Below are positions 25,260-33,145 of a stretch of DNA of 64,000 nt, in pieces. Numbering within the stretch: position 1 is the stretch's first letter; the number at the start of each line of letters is the position of its first letter. Position numbers and translations under genes: made by a program. Source of the stretch: Klebsiella sp. WP3-W18-ESBL-02 (GTDB lineage Bacteria; Pseudomonadota; Gammaproteobacteria; Enterobacterales; Enterobacteriaceae); NCBI RefSeq assembly GCF_014168815.1, contig NZ_AP021972.1, positions 3,658,001-3,722,000 of the forward strand, in the 5' to 3' direction. The notes under the pieces were generated by a model. It saw nothing but the letters and a program-made list of their open reading frames with translations. It did no database searches and had not been told where the DNA came from.

Positions 25260-26570
25260 ATGAATCAAAAACAAAAATCTTCACCTGCACAATATTGTCT
25301 GCTGGCCGGTCTGGTTGCCGGAGCCTTCTTTTGCGCCCCGGCCATGGCCGCCTGCGAAGGGACGGAATTAACCCGCTGCCCGGCACCGTTTGACGCTCAA
25401 CTGCCGGATACGCAAAAGATGCTCACCTGGGATCAGGCCGAGCGCGTCATCGGCTTTCGTAACGATTATCGCAACTACGCGGGCGATGTTTTCCACCACG
25501 GTCATGCAACCCCCCTGCAAATGGCAAACCAACCGCTCACCCAAGCCACTTACCAGTTGAAGGGGCAAACATGGAATTTGCAGGATTACATTAAACGACA
25601 GAATGTGAGCGGCATGCTGGTCCTGAAAGACGGCAAGATAGCCTGGAAATATTTAGGCGAAGGCAATACGGATAGCACCCTGTGGACTTCGCGTTCAGTG
25701 GGCAAATCGGTGGTTTCAACGCTGGTTGGGGTTGCGCTGAAGGAAGGCAAAATTCATTCGTTGAACGATCTGGTCACACGGTATGAGCCTGACTTAAAGG
25801 GGACCGCCTGGGAGGGTGTCACTCTGAAGCAGCTGATCCAGCATACCTCCGGGGTCGCATGGAATGAGGATTACACCAATCCACAGTCTGATTTCGCTCA
25901 GTTGACGCAGTGCGAGGCGCATCCAGGCACCTATGATTGCGTACGCAAGCTGGTCTCCGGGTTGAAGCGCGCGCATCCGGCGGGTGAAGTCTGGTCGTAC
26001 TCATCCGGCGGTGCCTGGCTCCTGGGCGACGTGCTGGAACGTGCTACCGGTATGACGCTCGCGGCCTACCTTGAGAAAAGCATCTGGCAACCGTACGGTA
26101 TGGCAAATGATGGCGTATGGCACGCTTATGCCAAAGGTCAGCACAACGTTGGCGCGCATGGCTTTAACGCTACGCTGGAAGACTGGGGACGCTTTGGTGA
26201 ATTCGTGTTACACAACGGCCGCCTGCCTGACGGCAAACAGATACTGCCGGAAAACTGGGTCTCGGACTCCGCCGCCTGGACGACCGCAAAAGGCTCCGTT
26301 TCCGCCGCACATCCGCAGGGAATCTATGGCTACCAATGGTGGAACAATGAAGTTCCCGCTAATGCTCGCGACGTTGTTCCTGCGGCAAAAACGTCTCTCA
26401 AAGGCTCTATGTGGGCGCTGGGAATTTATGGGCAAATGATTATGGTAAACCGCGCGGAGAATCTGGTGATCGTTCAGTGGTCAACGTGGCCGCAGGCAGA
26501 ACCGTCCTTCAGCGCTCAGCCGCTTGAGGCTTCGCTGATGTTCAGCGCGATCGCCCACGCGCTCCGTTAA
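25260..26570 (+). CDS. Exported serine hydrolase (class C beta-lactamase / 6-aminohexanoate-dimer hydrolase-like)
   Basis: This 436-residue protein begins with a signal peptide (basic MNQKQKSS, hydrophobic YCLLAGLVAGAFFCAPAMAA). It carries the beta-lactamase-fold active site: SVGKS (Ser-x-x-Lys) and YSSGG (the Tyr-x-Ser/Asn element). The third conserved box is not the classic KTG. It is therefore probably an esterase, peptidase or amidase in the periplasm, not a beta-lactamase; NylB-like proteins share the fold. Earlier in-frame starts exist at 25140 and 25233, but the signal peptide supports 25260. A strong terminator follows. The gene is divergent from the LysR regulator. Confidence 0.85.
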   Translation: MNQKQKSSPAQYCLLAGLVAGAFFCAPAMAACEGTELTRCPAPFDAQLPDTQKMLTWDQAERVIGFRNDYRNYAGDVFHHGHATPLQMANQPLTQATYQLKGQTWNLQDYIKRQNVSGMLVLKDGKIAWKYLGEGNTDSTLWTSRSVGKSVVSTLVGVALKEGKIHSLNDLVTRYEPDLKGTAWEGVTLKQLIQHTSGVAWNEDYTNPQSDFAQLTQCEAHPGTYDCVRKLVSGLKRAHPAGEVWSYSSGGAWLLGDVLERATGMTLAAYLEKSIWQPYGMANDGVWHAYAKGQHNVGAHGFNATLEDWGRFGEFVLHNGRLPDGKQILPENWVSDSAAWTTAKGSVSAAHPQGIYGYQWWNNEVPANARDVVPAAKTSLKGSMWALGIYGQMIMVNRAENLVIVQWSTWPQAEPSFSAQPLEASLMFSAIAHALR

Positions 26571-26604
26571 GATCCCGACAACGGCGTATGTCCGCCAGCG
26601 CACT

Positions 26605-26641
26605 AAACGCCAGAGTCGCTCATGCGCTCTGGCGTTTTTTA
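26605..26641 (+). terminator. Rho-independent terminator after the serine hydrolase
   Basis: The 11-bp stem AAACGCCAGAG / CTCTGGCGTTT ends in six T residues on the plus strand. It lies exactly between the convergent serine hydrolase and sbmC genes, 35 bases after the hydrolase stop. Confidence 0.88.
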
Positions 26642-27112
26642 TTACGCCTTCGGCACTACCGCGACATACATTTCAATATCCCAGTAACCGTCTTGCGCAC
26701 CGTTGTTCAGGTAAAGCTCAAAGCACGGTTTTGGCGCCATGGTATGCGCCTCATCTTGCGCCAGGCTATTAAAGAACTGATACCAGGGCGTAGAGAAGTC
26801 GTGATCGATAACGCGGGCGCGCGCCACCGCATACAGGCCGCCGTCAACCTCGGTCATCATCACGCCTTCGCTGTTTGGCGGAATAACAAAACCCTCAGGT
26901 ACCGTGACGGCGGTATCACAGCGCAACTTCTCCGGCGGGACGTCGTCGGGATTATCGTAGTAAACCGCCAGCCACTCTTGTGCGGGGATCTGTTTACCTT
27001 CGACCCACATCATCAGTTGCTCAAAGCCTTGTTTAACCGTCTGCTCCCAGGGGCCAACCATATGAAAACCAGCAATTTTACGTGCTGCAGCCTGCTTCAC
27101 TTCGTATTCCAT
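26642..27112 (-). CDS. sbmC: SbmC (GyrI), DNA gyrase-modulating protein
   Basis: This 156-residue cytosolic protein of the GyrI/effector-binding (SOUL-like) fold binds DNA gyrase and protects against microcin B17, CcdB and other gyrase poisons. It closely follows E. coli SbmC, for example FHMVGPWEQTVKQGFEQLMM, LAVYYDNPDDVPPEKLRCDT and the C-terminal YWDIEMYVAVVPKA. The E. coli gene is SOS-induced, and a LexA box lies 18 bases upstream of the ATG here. E. coli carries sbmC elsewhere on its chromosome, so its position here is a rearrangement relative to K-12. Confidence 0.94.
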   Translation of the reverse strand: MEYEVKQAAARKIAGFHMVGPWEQTVKQGFEQLMMWVEGKQIPAQEWLAVYYDNPDDVPPEKLRCDTAVTVPEGFVIPPNSEGVMMTEVDGGLYAVARARVIDHDFSTPWYQFFNSLAQDEAHTMAPKPCFELYLNNGAQDGYWDIEMYVAVVPKA

Positions 27113-27130
27113 ACCGCCTCCGTTAAGACA

Positions 27131-27146
27131 CTGTAATTACATACAG
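27131..27146. promoter_or_regulatory. LexA (SOS) box of sbmC
   Basis: CTGTAATTACATACAG fits the LexA consensus CTGT-N8-ACAG, with flanking A and TA matching the extended 20-bp form. It is placed just upstream of the sbmC ATG and would block transcription initiation until DNA damage. Confidence 0.93.
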
Positions 27147-27774
27147 TATAATCACTGTTTTCGGATACAGACAATCACACAGCGAACAATATGTGAGCAG
27201 ATTCGCACTCTTGCCAATACGCGTAGGACGGAAGAAAAAAAGGATAAATGGCCCCTGCAGAATTCGAATTAACCACGTATCTATATTGAAATAAAATGAT
27301 TTTCACCAGTCCGAAAAACGTTGAGGCCTCCAAACCTTTCTGGCTGGATTTTTTGCGGGTTATCCGCAATGGAGGGTGGATTATATCCTGATTTGGGAGA
27401 GGGCTGAATATGGACTATAGGCTGACACATTGCCCCACTCATAGTCCAGATACATGATCAAACTCCCGTAGATTGTTCGTTACTGATATCAAACCTGCAG
27501 GCCGTGCATAACCACCTAACCTATCGAGCTACTTCACATCGTCGGGCAGTACAGCAACTTTAGAGAGGCGTACAGCCTGACTGCAGCTGCTTTTAAATAC
27601 TATGGTTTTTCCATAGATAATTTTTATTCTTCCGACGACATAAAACATGACTTAATATATCAATGAGATATAGGAATATTTACTCAATCTGCCCCCTTAT
27701 TCTGGCATTAAATTTTCTTTGGGCCATATAGGCACAGAGGCAGTACCCGATTTTTTATCATCAGGATGAATAAT
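27147..27774. other. Non-coding, AT-rich left part of the argU island
   Basis: I see no convincing gene in these 628 bases. They hold a decayed copy of the argU tRNA 3' end (27245-27268), an 8-bp inverted repeat TGGACTAT...ATAGTCCA (27411-27418 and 27441-27448), and a hairpin CTATGG-TTTTT-CCATAG followed by an AT-rich run (27600-27627). Base composition is clearly lower in GC than the core genes. The stretch probably contains the promoter of the DUF2235 gene and debris of a lost integrase region. Confidence 0.55.
27245..27268 (+). repeat. Decayed direct repeat of the argU 3' end (attachment-site remnant)
   Basis: TAAATGGC-CCCTGCAG-AATTCGAA aligns with the plus-strand argU end at 29422-29448 (TAAATGGC-GCG-CCCTGCAG-GATTCGAA). 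There is one mismatch and one 3-base gap. It is in direct orientation and on the downstream (3') side of the tRNA, as expected for an att duplication. Confidence 0.75.
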
Positions 27775-29331
27775 ATGAATAACACTCTAATATATCGGGT
27801 CTGCAAACTCATCATAGCGGCACTGTGTTGCATTGTACTCAGTGCCTGTACAAGCCTAATTTCTGGTAATAGGTCAGTTCCAGTACGCGCCACTGATCAG
27901 GAGGATATAGAGAAGGCTTTAGCTATGCCGATAGATGCGCCATTGATCACGTACCCAATTGGGCATCGCCCAGTCAAGATTTATAAGGTGGCGTTTGATG
28001 GTACCTTTAACGATCGCGATCGGATACCCTTAGATGAACGTGAGACGCTGGTGGCAAGAATTGCCCGGCAAGTGAATGCTGATCGTTATTATCGTGGCGT
28101 TGGCATGCAAGGCAGTGGTATCGATTATCTTGACGGGATCTCGGGTTCCAGTAGTTTTGACGTTGCCGAGCAGGCAAAGCGCGAATTTTTCGCGCAAGCA
28201 AGCAAATGGCTGTTGGATAATCCCAACACCGATATTCGTGTATTTGTCACAGGATTCAGTCGGGGGGCGGCAACAGCGCGGCATTTTATGAATTTAGTGA
28301 CGCAGCAGTGGCCGATGCAATTTGGCACGGCTGAAAGGTCCGCTGCTAGCACCGGCCCAAGATTTTATGCGCTGCTTTACGATACCGTAGCCACCGCGCA
28401 GAGTCATACTCTGATGCTGAACATCCCGTCGTCCGTGGATTATCTGGTGCACTTCTATGCGACAAATGAAACCCGTAACCAAACTTTTGCGCCGATAATC
28501 GATAGCGACCCGACCCCTCTACCACCCCTATGGCGTTTCCAACCGATACCCCATCGCATCAATCTGATCCGCTTGCCAGGAGCCCATTCTGACATCGGTG
28601 CATCCTACCCTAAGGGAATCAGCGATATTTATATCCAACTAACGGAACAATTTTTGTATGCCATGGGATTAAGTGGGAACAACTGCTGGGAGAACGACGA
28701 GGATCCGCTACTGGCAGGGAAGCATGATTCTCGTGGATTACTGGATAAACTCTTTGGCAGCCTCGATCCGACTCAGGTCAATCATGTCAGTCGCAATGAT
28801 ATTACTAAACCGGCCTCTCCGCTAACGCCTGAAGAGCGGGCGATGATTGCAGATCGTCTTCAGGCGATGTACATAGCCAATGCCGCACGCGGAATCAATA
28901 TATTTACCCATAGTACACAGGCGTTGTTTGCCCGAATGCAATTAAGGAAAACGGCTAACAAACTTGAATTGCTGAGTGTCGGCAAGAGTATTGACGCAGC
29001 ATCTGTGACGTTTACCCCGAAAGGTGATGCCATTCGGTTGAAGTATCGCTTCAGCCAATTAGGGGGCGGTAGTAGCTTATTGCTTGAACCGAATGTACTG
29101 AAACAGATCAGCGATGAGCCGAAGGGATCCGAACTGACTATCACCTTCATAGTAGAGGGAAACATGGCGAATCTCGCCATCTGGATAGATGATAAACTAG
29201 CAGAATCCAAGCCTGGGTTTATCGGCGAGCCTAGGATCTTTACGCCGTCGATAAAGAGTTGCCATAAGCAGCCTGACGGAACGCTGCGATCGCCGATAGA
29301 AACGAGAATTCTATATGATGGACGGCTGTAG
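27775..29331 (+). CDS. DUF2235 / Tle1-like alpha/beta-hydrolase lipoprotein
   Basis: This 518-residue protein starts with a lipoprotein signal peptide: MNNTLIYRVCKLIIAALCC, then the lipobox LSAC with the modified Cys at residue 25. The DUF2235 domain follows, with KVAFDGTFND, the nucleophile elbow GFSRG (Ser at about 162), LLYDTVAT and LPGAHSDIG, which supplies the likely catalytic His. DUF2235 is the catalytic domain of Tle1-type phospholipase effectors. The last 130 residues form an extra domain I do not recognise. I prefer the second ATG because AGGA sits 8 bases upstream. No immunity gene or type VI component is adjacent, and the protein is lipidated, which is unusual for an effector. Confidence 0.82.
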   Translation: MNNTLIYRVCKLIIAALCCIVLSACTSLISGNRSVPVRATDQEDIEKALAMPIDAPLITYPIGHRPVKIYKVAFDGTFNDRDRIPLDERETLVARIARQVNADRYYRGVGMQGSGIDYLDGISGSSSFDVAEQAKREFFAQASKWLLDNPNTDIRVFVTGFSRGAATARHFMNLVTQQWPMQFGTAERSAASTGPRFYALLYDTVATAQSHTLMLNIPSSVDYLVHFYATNETRNQTFAPIIDSDPTPLPPLWRFQPIPHRINLIRLPGAHSDIGASYPKGISDIYIQLTEQFLYAMGLSGNNCWENDEDPLLAGKHDSRGLLDKLFGSLDPTQVNHVSRNDITKPASPLTPEERAMIADRLQAMYIANAARGINIFTHSTQALFARMQLRKTANKLELLSVGKSIDAASVTFTPKGDAIRLKYRFSQLGGGSSLLLEPNVLKQISDEPKGSELTITFIVEGNMANLAIWIDDKLAESKPGFIGEPRIFTPSIKSCHKQPDGTLRSPIETRILYDGRL

Positions 29332-29425
29332 TGGCTCAGTAATTCATGACACCTTGAAATCCTGTTAATGTTAAAGCAGTGAATATCAGGAGGAAGCAAA
29401 AGAAGCGTAAGCTATTGAAATTAAA

Positions 29426-29502
29426 TGGCGCGCCCTGCAGGATTCGAACCTGCGACCCACGACTTAGAAGGTCGTTGCTCTATCCAACTGAGCTAAGGGC
29501 GC
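29426..29502 (-). tRNA. argU: tRNA-Arg (anticodon UCU)
   Basis: The minus strand reads GCGCCCTTAGCTCAGTTGGA at the 5' end and forms all four arms. The anticodon loop contains CTTCTAA (anticodon TCT), the T-loop is GGTTCGAATCC, and CCA is encoded. It reads the rare AGA/AGG codons and matches E. coli argU. Confidence 0.97.
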
Positions 29503-29541
29503 ACTGAGAAGTGGACACTTCGAGGGGGTGAAACGCGTGGA

Positions 29542-29569
29542 ATTATACGGTCACAGTCCGATGAGTCAA
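29542..29569 (-). promoter_or_regulatory. argU promoter
   Basis: On the minus strand TTGACT and TATAAT are separated by 16 bases. A GC-rich discriminator (CCACGCG) follows, typical of stable-RNA promoters under stringent control. The tRNA begins 39 bases downstream of the -10 element. Confidence 0.88.
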
Positions 29570-29752
29570 TCCATTTTCTAACGAAACCTGCGCCGCCAGC
29601 GACGATGGACAAAGTACGACCAACTATCGCTCAAGTCTTCAACAAAACGACTTTCCGATGAAAACTCGCAAACGATACCTGACAGCAAGCCTCGCATCTG
29701 ACAAAATATGTGCATCCCCCCTTCGTATATGACAGATGGAAAAGTTTCCCTG

Positions 29753-30619
29753 ATGGCAGCAAAGATTATTGACGGTAAAACGATTGCGCAGCAGGTGCGC
29801 TCTGAGGTTGCGGAAAAAGTGAAGGCGCGCGTTGCCGCAGGAAAACGCGCCCCTGGGCTCGCCGTTGTGCTGGTTGGCAGCAACCCGGCTTCGCAAATTT
29901 ATGTCGGCAGCAAGCGCAAAGCCTGCGAAGAGGTGGGGTTCGTCTCCCGCTCTTACGATCTGTCGGAAACCACGTCCGAAGCTGAGCTGCTGGCGCTGAT
30001 TGATACCCTGAACGCCGACGCCACTATCGATGGCATCCTGGTGCAGCTTCCGCTGCCTGCGGGCATTGATAACGTGAAAGTCCTCGAGCGCATTGCGCCG
30101 GACAAAGACGTCGATGGCTTCCATCCGTACAACGTTGGCCGCCTGTGCCAGCGCGCGCCGCGCCTGCGCCCGTGCACCCCACGCGGTATCGTGACGCTGC
30201 TGGAGCGCTATAACATCGACACCTACGGCCTCAATGCGGTCGTGATCGGCGCGTCCAATATCGTCGGTCGCCCGATGAGCATGGAGCTGCTGCTGGCTGG
30301 CTGCACCACGACCGTCACCCACCGCTTCACCAAAAACCTGCGCCATCACGTCGAGCACGCCGATCTGCTGATCGTCGCGGTCGGCAAGCCGGGCTTTATT
30401 CCGGGTGAATGGATTAAAGAAGGCGCAATCGTCATTGATGTCGGGATTAATCGTCTCGAAAGCGGTAAAGTTGTCGGCGACGTGGTGTTTGAAGATGCCG
30501 CCGCGCGCGCATCCTACATCACCCCGGTACCGGGCGGCGTCGGTCCAATGACCGTTGCCACCCTGATTGAAAACACCTTACAGGCTTGTGAAGAGTATCA
30601 CGACGTGGAGAAGGCATAA
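29753..30619 (+). CDS. folD: FolD, methylene-tetrahydrofolate dehydrogenase/cyclohydrolase
   Basis: This 288-residue bifunctional enzyme interconverts 5,10-methylene- and 10-formyl-tetrahydrofolate using NADP and supplies formyl units for purine synthesis. Visible motifs are YVGSKRKACEEVGF (catalytic Lys), QLPLPAGI, the dinucleotide site VVIGASNIVGRPM and PVPGGVGPMTVA near the C-terminus. The frame opens 15 codons earlier, but E. coli FolD begins MAAKIIDGKT, supporting the ATG at 29753. The gene ends one base before ybcJ begins. Confidence 0.97.
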   Translation: MAAKIIDGKTIAQQVRSEVAEKVKARVAAGKRAPGLAVVLVGSNPASQIYVGSKRKACEEVGFVSRSYDLSETTSEAELLALIDTLNADATIDGILVQLPLPAGIDNVKVLERIAPDKDVDGFHPYNVGRLCQRAPRLRPCTPRGIVTLLERYNIDTYGLNAVVIGASNIVGRPMSMELLLAGCTTTVTHRFTKNLRHHVEHADLLIVAVGKPGFIPGEWIKEGAIVIDVGINRLESGKVVGDVVFEDAAARASYITPVPGGVGPMTVATLIENTLQACEEYHDVEKA

Positions 30620-30620
30620 G

Positions 30621-30833
30621 ATGGCAACATTTTCTTTGGGTAAGCATCCGCATGTGGAACTCTGTGACTTACTGAAGCTGGAAGGCTGGAGCGAAAGCGG
30701 CGCACAGGCGAAAATCGCCATCGCCGACGGTCTGGTCAAAGTGGACGGTGCGGTCGAAACCCGCAAACGCTGCAAAATTATCGCCGGTCAAACGGTGAGT
30801 TTTGAAGGCCAGAGCATCACCGTTACCGCATAA
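30621..30833 (+). CDS. ybcJ: YbcJ, S4-domain RNA-binding protein
   Basis: This 70-residue protein consists of an S4-like RNA-binding fold: LGKHPHVELCDLLKLEGWSE, then GLVKVDGAVETRKRCKI. It probably binds structured RNA, perhaps rRNA or a ribosome assembly intermediate; the exact role is not established. It follows folD directly (TAAG-ATG), so it is translated from the same mRNA, as in E. coli. A hairpin terminator follows. Confidence 0.93.
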   Translation: MATFSLGKHPHVELCDLLKLEGWSESGAQAKIAIADGLVKVDGAVETRKRCKIIAGQTVSFEGQSITVTA

Positions 30834-30844
30834 TCCCGCCAGTC

Positions 30845-30875
30845 ACCCGGCCGAGCGCTGCAACGCCGGGTTTAT
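30845..30875 (+). terminator. Terminator after folD-ybcJ
   Basis: ACCCGGC and GCCGGGT form a 7-bp stem with a 13-base loop, followed by TTATTTCTC. It lies 11 bases beyond the ybcJ stop. Confidence 0.6.
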
Positions 30876-31076
30876 TTCTCTCCCCCCATTCAGACTCTCC
30901 CCTGCTGCGCGCAGCGGTACTCCCCTGCACGTTATCGATGAAATAGCCGCCCTTTGCGCGTTCGCACGCCTTACGGGGAGCGGATGGTGATATCAGAGGA
31001 ATGTGGTGGAGTCGTGGAGGGGGGAGCATGAAGCACGGCCCCACCGCACGCTATTCGCGCGGCGGGGCCGACCAGA

Positions 31077-32462
31077 TTACTTACGGCGCCAGGTGGTGCC
31101 CTGCGGGCCATCTTCCAGCACGATGCCCATCTCGTTGAGACGGTCACGCGCGGCATCGGCCGCCGCCCAGTCCTTCGCCTTACGCGCATCCAGACGCTGC
31201 TGAATTAACGCTTCAATTTCCGCAACTTCACCGTCGTCAGCCTGCGCACCGCTTTGCAGGAAGGCTTCCGGTTCCTGCTCCAGCAGCCCCAGCACAGAGG
31301 CGAGCTTACGCATATGCGACGCCAGCGCGTTGGCCGCATGCGCATCTTCCGTTTTCAGGCGGTTTACTTCACGCGCCATATCAAACAGGACGGAATAGGC
31401 TTCCGGTGTGTTGAAATCGTCGTCCATGGCTTCAATAAAGCGTGCTTCAAACGCCTCGCCGCCCGCCGCTGCGACGGATTTATCGGTGCCGCGCAGAGCG
31501 GTGTACAGACGTTCCAGCGCCGAACGCGCCTGCTTCAGGTTCTCTTCGCTGTAGTTCAGCTGACTACGGTAGTGACCGGACATCAGGAAGTAGCGAATCG
31601 TCTCCGCATCGTAGTACTTCAGCACGTCGCGCACGGTAAAGAAGTTGCCCAGCGATTTGGACATTTTCTCACGATCAACCATCACCATACCGGAGTGCAT
31701 CCAGTAGTTGACGTACTCGCCGTCGTGCGCACAGGTAGACTGGGCAATTTCGTTTTCATGGTGCGGGAACATCAGATCAGAGCCGCCGCCGTGAATATCG
31801 AAATGGTTGCCCAGCTGCTTGCAGTTCATGGCCGAACATTCAATGTGCCAGCCCGGACGCCCAGCGCCCCACGGCGATGGCCAGCTCGGCTCACCCTCTT
31901 TAGACATTTTCCACAGCACGAAGTCCATCGGGTTGCGCTTCACGTCCACCACGTCAACGCGCGCGCCCGCCTGAAGCTGGTCCAGATCCTGACGCGACAG
32001 CTTGCCGTAGTTGGGATCGGTGGGCACCGAGAACATCACATCGCCGTTATCCGCCACGTAGGCGTGGCCTTTGGCGATCAGCTGTTCGGTGATTTCAATA
32101 ATCTCGTGAATGTGGTGGGTCGCACGTGGCTCCTGATCCGGACGCAGAATGTTCAGCGCGTCGAAGTCTTTGTGCATTTCGGCAATCATGCGATCCACCA
32201 GCGCAACAAAGCTTTCGCCGTTTTCATTGGCACGTTTGATAATTTTGTCGTCAATATCGGTGATGTTACGCACATACTTCAGCTTATAACCGAGGAAACG
32301 CAGGTAACGCGCGACGACGTCGAAGGAGACGAAGGTGCGGCCATGGCCGATATGACAGAGATCGTAAACGGTGATACCACACACGTACATGCCGACTTCA
32401 CCGGCGTGAATAGGCTTAAATTCCTCTTTTTGGCGGGTCATTGTATTGAAGATTTTTAGCAT
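31077..32462 (-). CDS. cysS: CysS, cysteinyl-tRNA synthetase
   Basis: This 461-residue class I synthetase charges tRNA-Cys. The HIGH motif is seen as CHIGHGRTF and KMSKS as KMSKSLGNF. The zinc ligands around CGITVYD, ECSAMNCKQLG and HHENEIAQS are present. Length equals E. coli CysS. I use the ATG at 32462 (MLKIFNT), four codons inside the open frame. The gene is convergent with ybcJ and divergent from ppiB, as in E. coli. Confidence 0.97.
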   Translation of the reverse strand: MLKIFNTMTRQKEEFKPIHAGEVGMYVCGITVYDLCHIGHGRTFVSFDVVARYLRFLGYKLKYVRNITDIDDKIIKRANENGESFVALVDRMIAEMHKDFDALNILRPDQEPRATHHIHEIIEITEQLIAKGHAYVADNGDVMFSVPTDPNYGKLSRQDLDQLQAGARVDVVDVKRNPMDFVLWKMSKEGEPSWPSPWGAGRPGWHIECSAMNCKQLGNHFDIHGGGSDLMFPHHENEIAQSTCAHDGEYVNYWMHSGMVMVDREKMSKSLGNFFTVRDVLKYYDAETIRYFLMSGHYRSQLNYSEENLKQARSALERLYTALRGTDKSVAAAGGEAFEARFIEAMDDDFNTPEAYSVLFDMAREVNRLKTEDAHAANALASHMRKLASVLGLLEQEPEAFLQSGAQADDGEVAEIEALIQQRLDARKAKDWAAADAARDRLNEMGIVLEDGPQGTTWRRK

Positions 32463-32647
32463 CGAGAATTCCATGTTTACGTGTGTGAACCGGGCATACG
32501 CCTGAAACGGTATATTCTACCCGTAATTCAACCCGGAAGCAGCACACAATGCAAGGTGATCGATGTCCCGGCTTATGCTATAACAGACGCCTATATGCCG
32601 CCCACCGTCGGGCGAAAGCACCACAATAAACGGAACAGGATGCAGAA

Positions 32648-33142
32648 ATGGTTACTTTCCACACTAATCACGGCGACATCGTTATCAAAACTTTCGACGA
32701 CAAAGCGCCGGAAACAGTTAAAAACTTCCTGGATTACTGCCGCGAAGGTTTCTACGACAACACCATCTTCCACCGTGTTATCAACGGATTCATGATTCAG
32801 GGCGGCGGCTTCGAGCCGGGCATGAAGCAGAAAACCACCAAAGAAGCGATCAAGAACGAAGCGAACAACGGTCTGAAAAACACCCGTGGTACGCTGGCCA
32901 TGGCGCGTACTCAGGCTCCGCACTCCGCCACCGCCCAGTTCTTCATTAACGTTGCCGACAACGACTTCCTGAACTTCTCCGGCGAAAGCCTGCAGGGTTG
33001 GGGCTACTGCGTGTTTGCTGAAGTGGTTGAAGGTATGGACGTTGTTGACAAGATCAAAGGCGTTTCCACCGGCCGCAGCGGTATGCATCAGGACGTTCCG
33101 AAAGAAGACGTTGTGATCACCAGCGTGACCGTCAGCGAGTAA
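32648..33142 (+). CDS. ppiB: PpiB, cytoplasmic peptidyl-prolyl cis-trans isomerase (cyclophilin B)
   Basis: This 164-residue cyclophilin lacks a signal peptide, so it acts in the cytoplasm. It begins MVTFHTNHGDIVIKTFDD. The active-site signatures FHRVINGFMIQGG and TAQFFINVADNDFLNF are present. It helps protein folding by isomerising Xaa-Pro bonds. It lies 3 bases before lpxH and is probably co-transcribed with it. The order cysS/ppiB-lpxH-purEK is that of E. coli. Confidence 0.97.
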   Translation: MVTFHTNHGDIVIKTFDDKAPETVKNFLDYCREGFYDNTIFHRVINGFMIQGGGFEPGMKQKTTKEAIKNEANNGLKNTRGTLAMARTQAPHSATAQFFINVADNDFLNFSGESLQGWGYCVFAEVVEGMDVVDKIKGVSTGRSGMHQDVPKEDVVITSVTVSE

Positions 33143-33145
33143 TTA

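Larger units (their letters stand above)
27245..29448. mobile_element. Small genomic island remnant at argU
   Basis: About 2.2 kb lies between the argU tRNA end and its decayed direct repeat. It holds one protein gene (DUF2235 lipoprotein), is poorer in GC than both flanks, and has no integrase left. argU is a known integration site in E. coli (the DLP12 prophage). The reading as an island is inference supported by the repeat, the composition and the orphan gene. Confidence 0.65.

Noticed and set aside
25260..26570. Possible class C beta-lactamase
   Set aside because: The Ser-x-x-Lys and Tyr-x-Ser elements are present, but the KTG box and other AmpC features are lacking, so it is only called a serine hydrolase.
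27175..27369. 64-residue minus-strand frame between sbmC and the DUF2235 gene
   Set aside because: No ribosome site, mixed composition, no recognisable domain, and it spans the decayed tRNA repeat. Probably chance.
27411..27448. Possible insertion-sequence terminal repeats (8-bp inverted repeat)
   Set aside because: No transposase frame and no target duplication. Eight base pairs with a 22-base gap are easily found by chance in AT-rich DNA.
31040..31076. Terminator hairpin after cysS
   Set aside because: A GC-rich inverted repeat (GGCCCC/GGGGCC) is present but there is no U-run, and the stem is interrupted, so it is not listed as a terminator.
31254..32459. 401-residue plus-strand frame
   Set aside because: Antisense shadow of cysS. 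The cysS frame carries all catalytic motifs.
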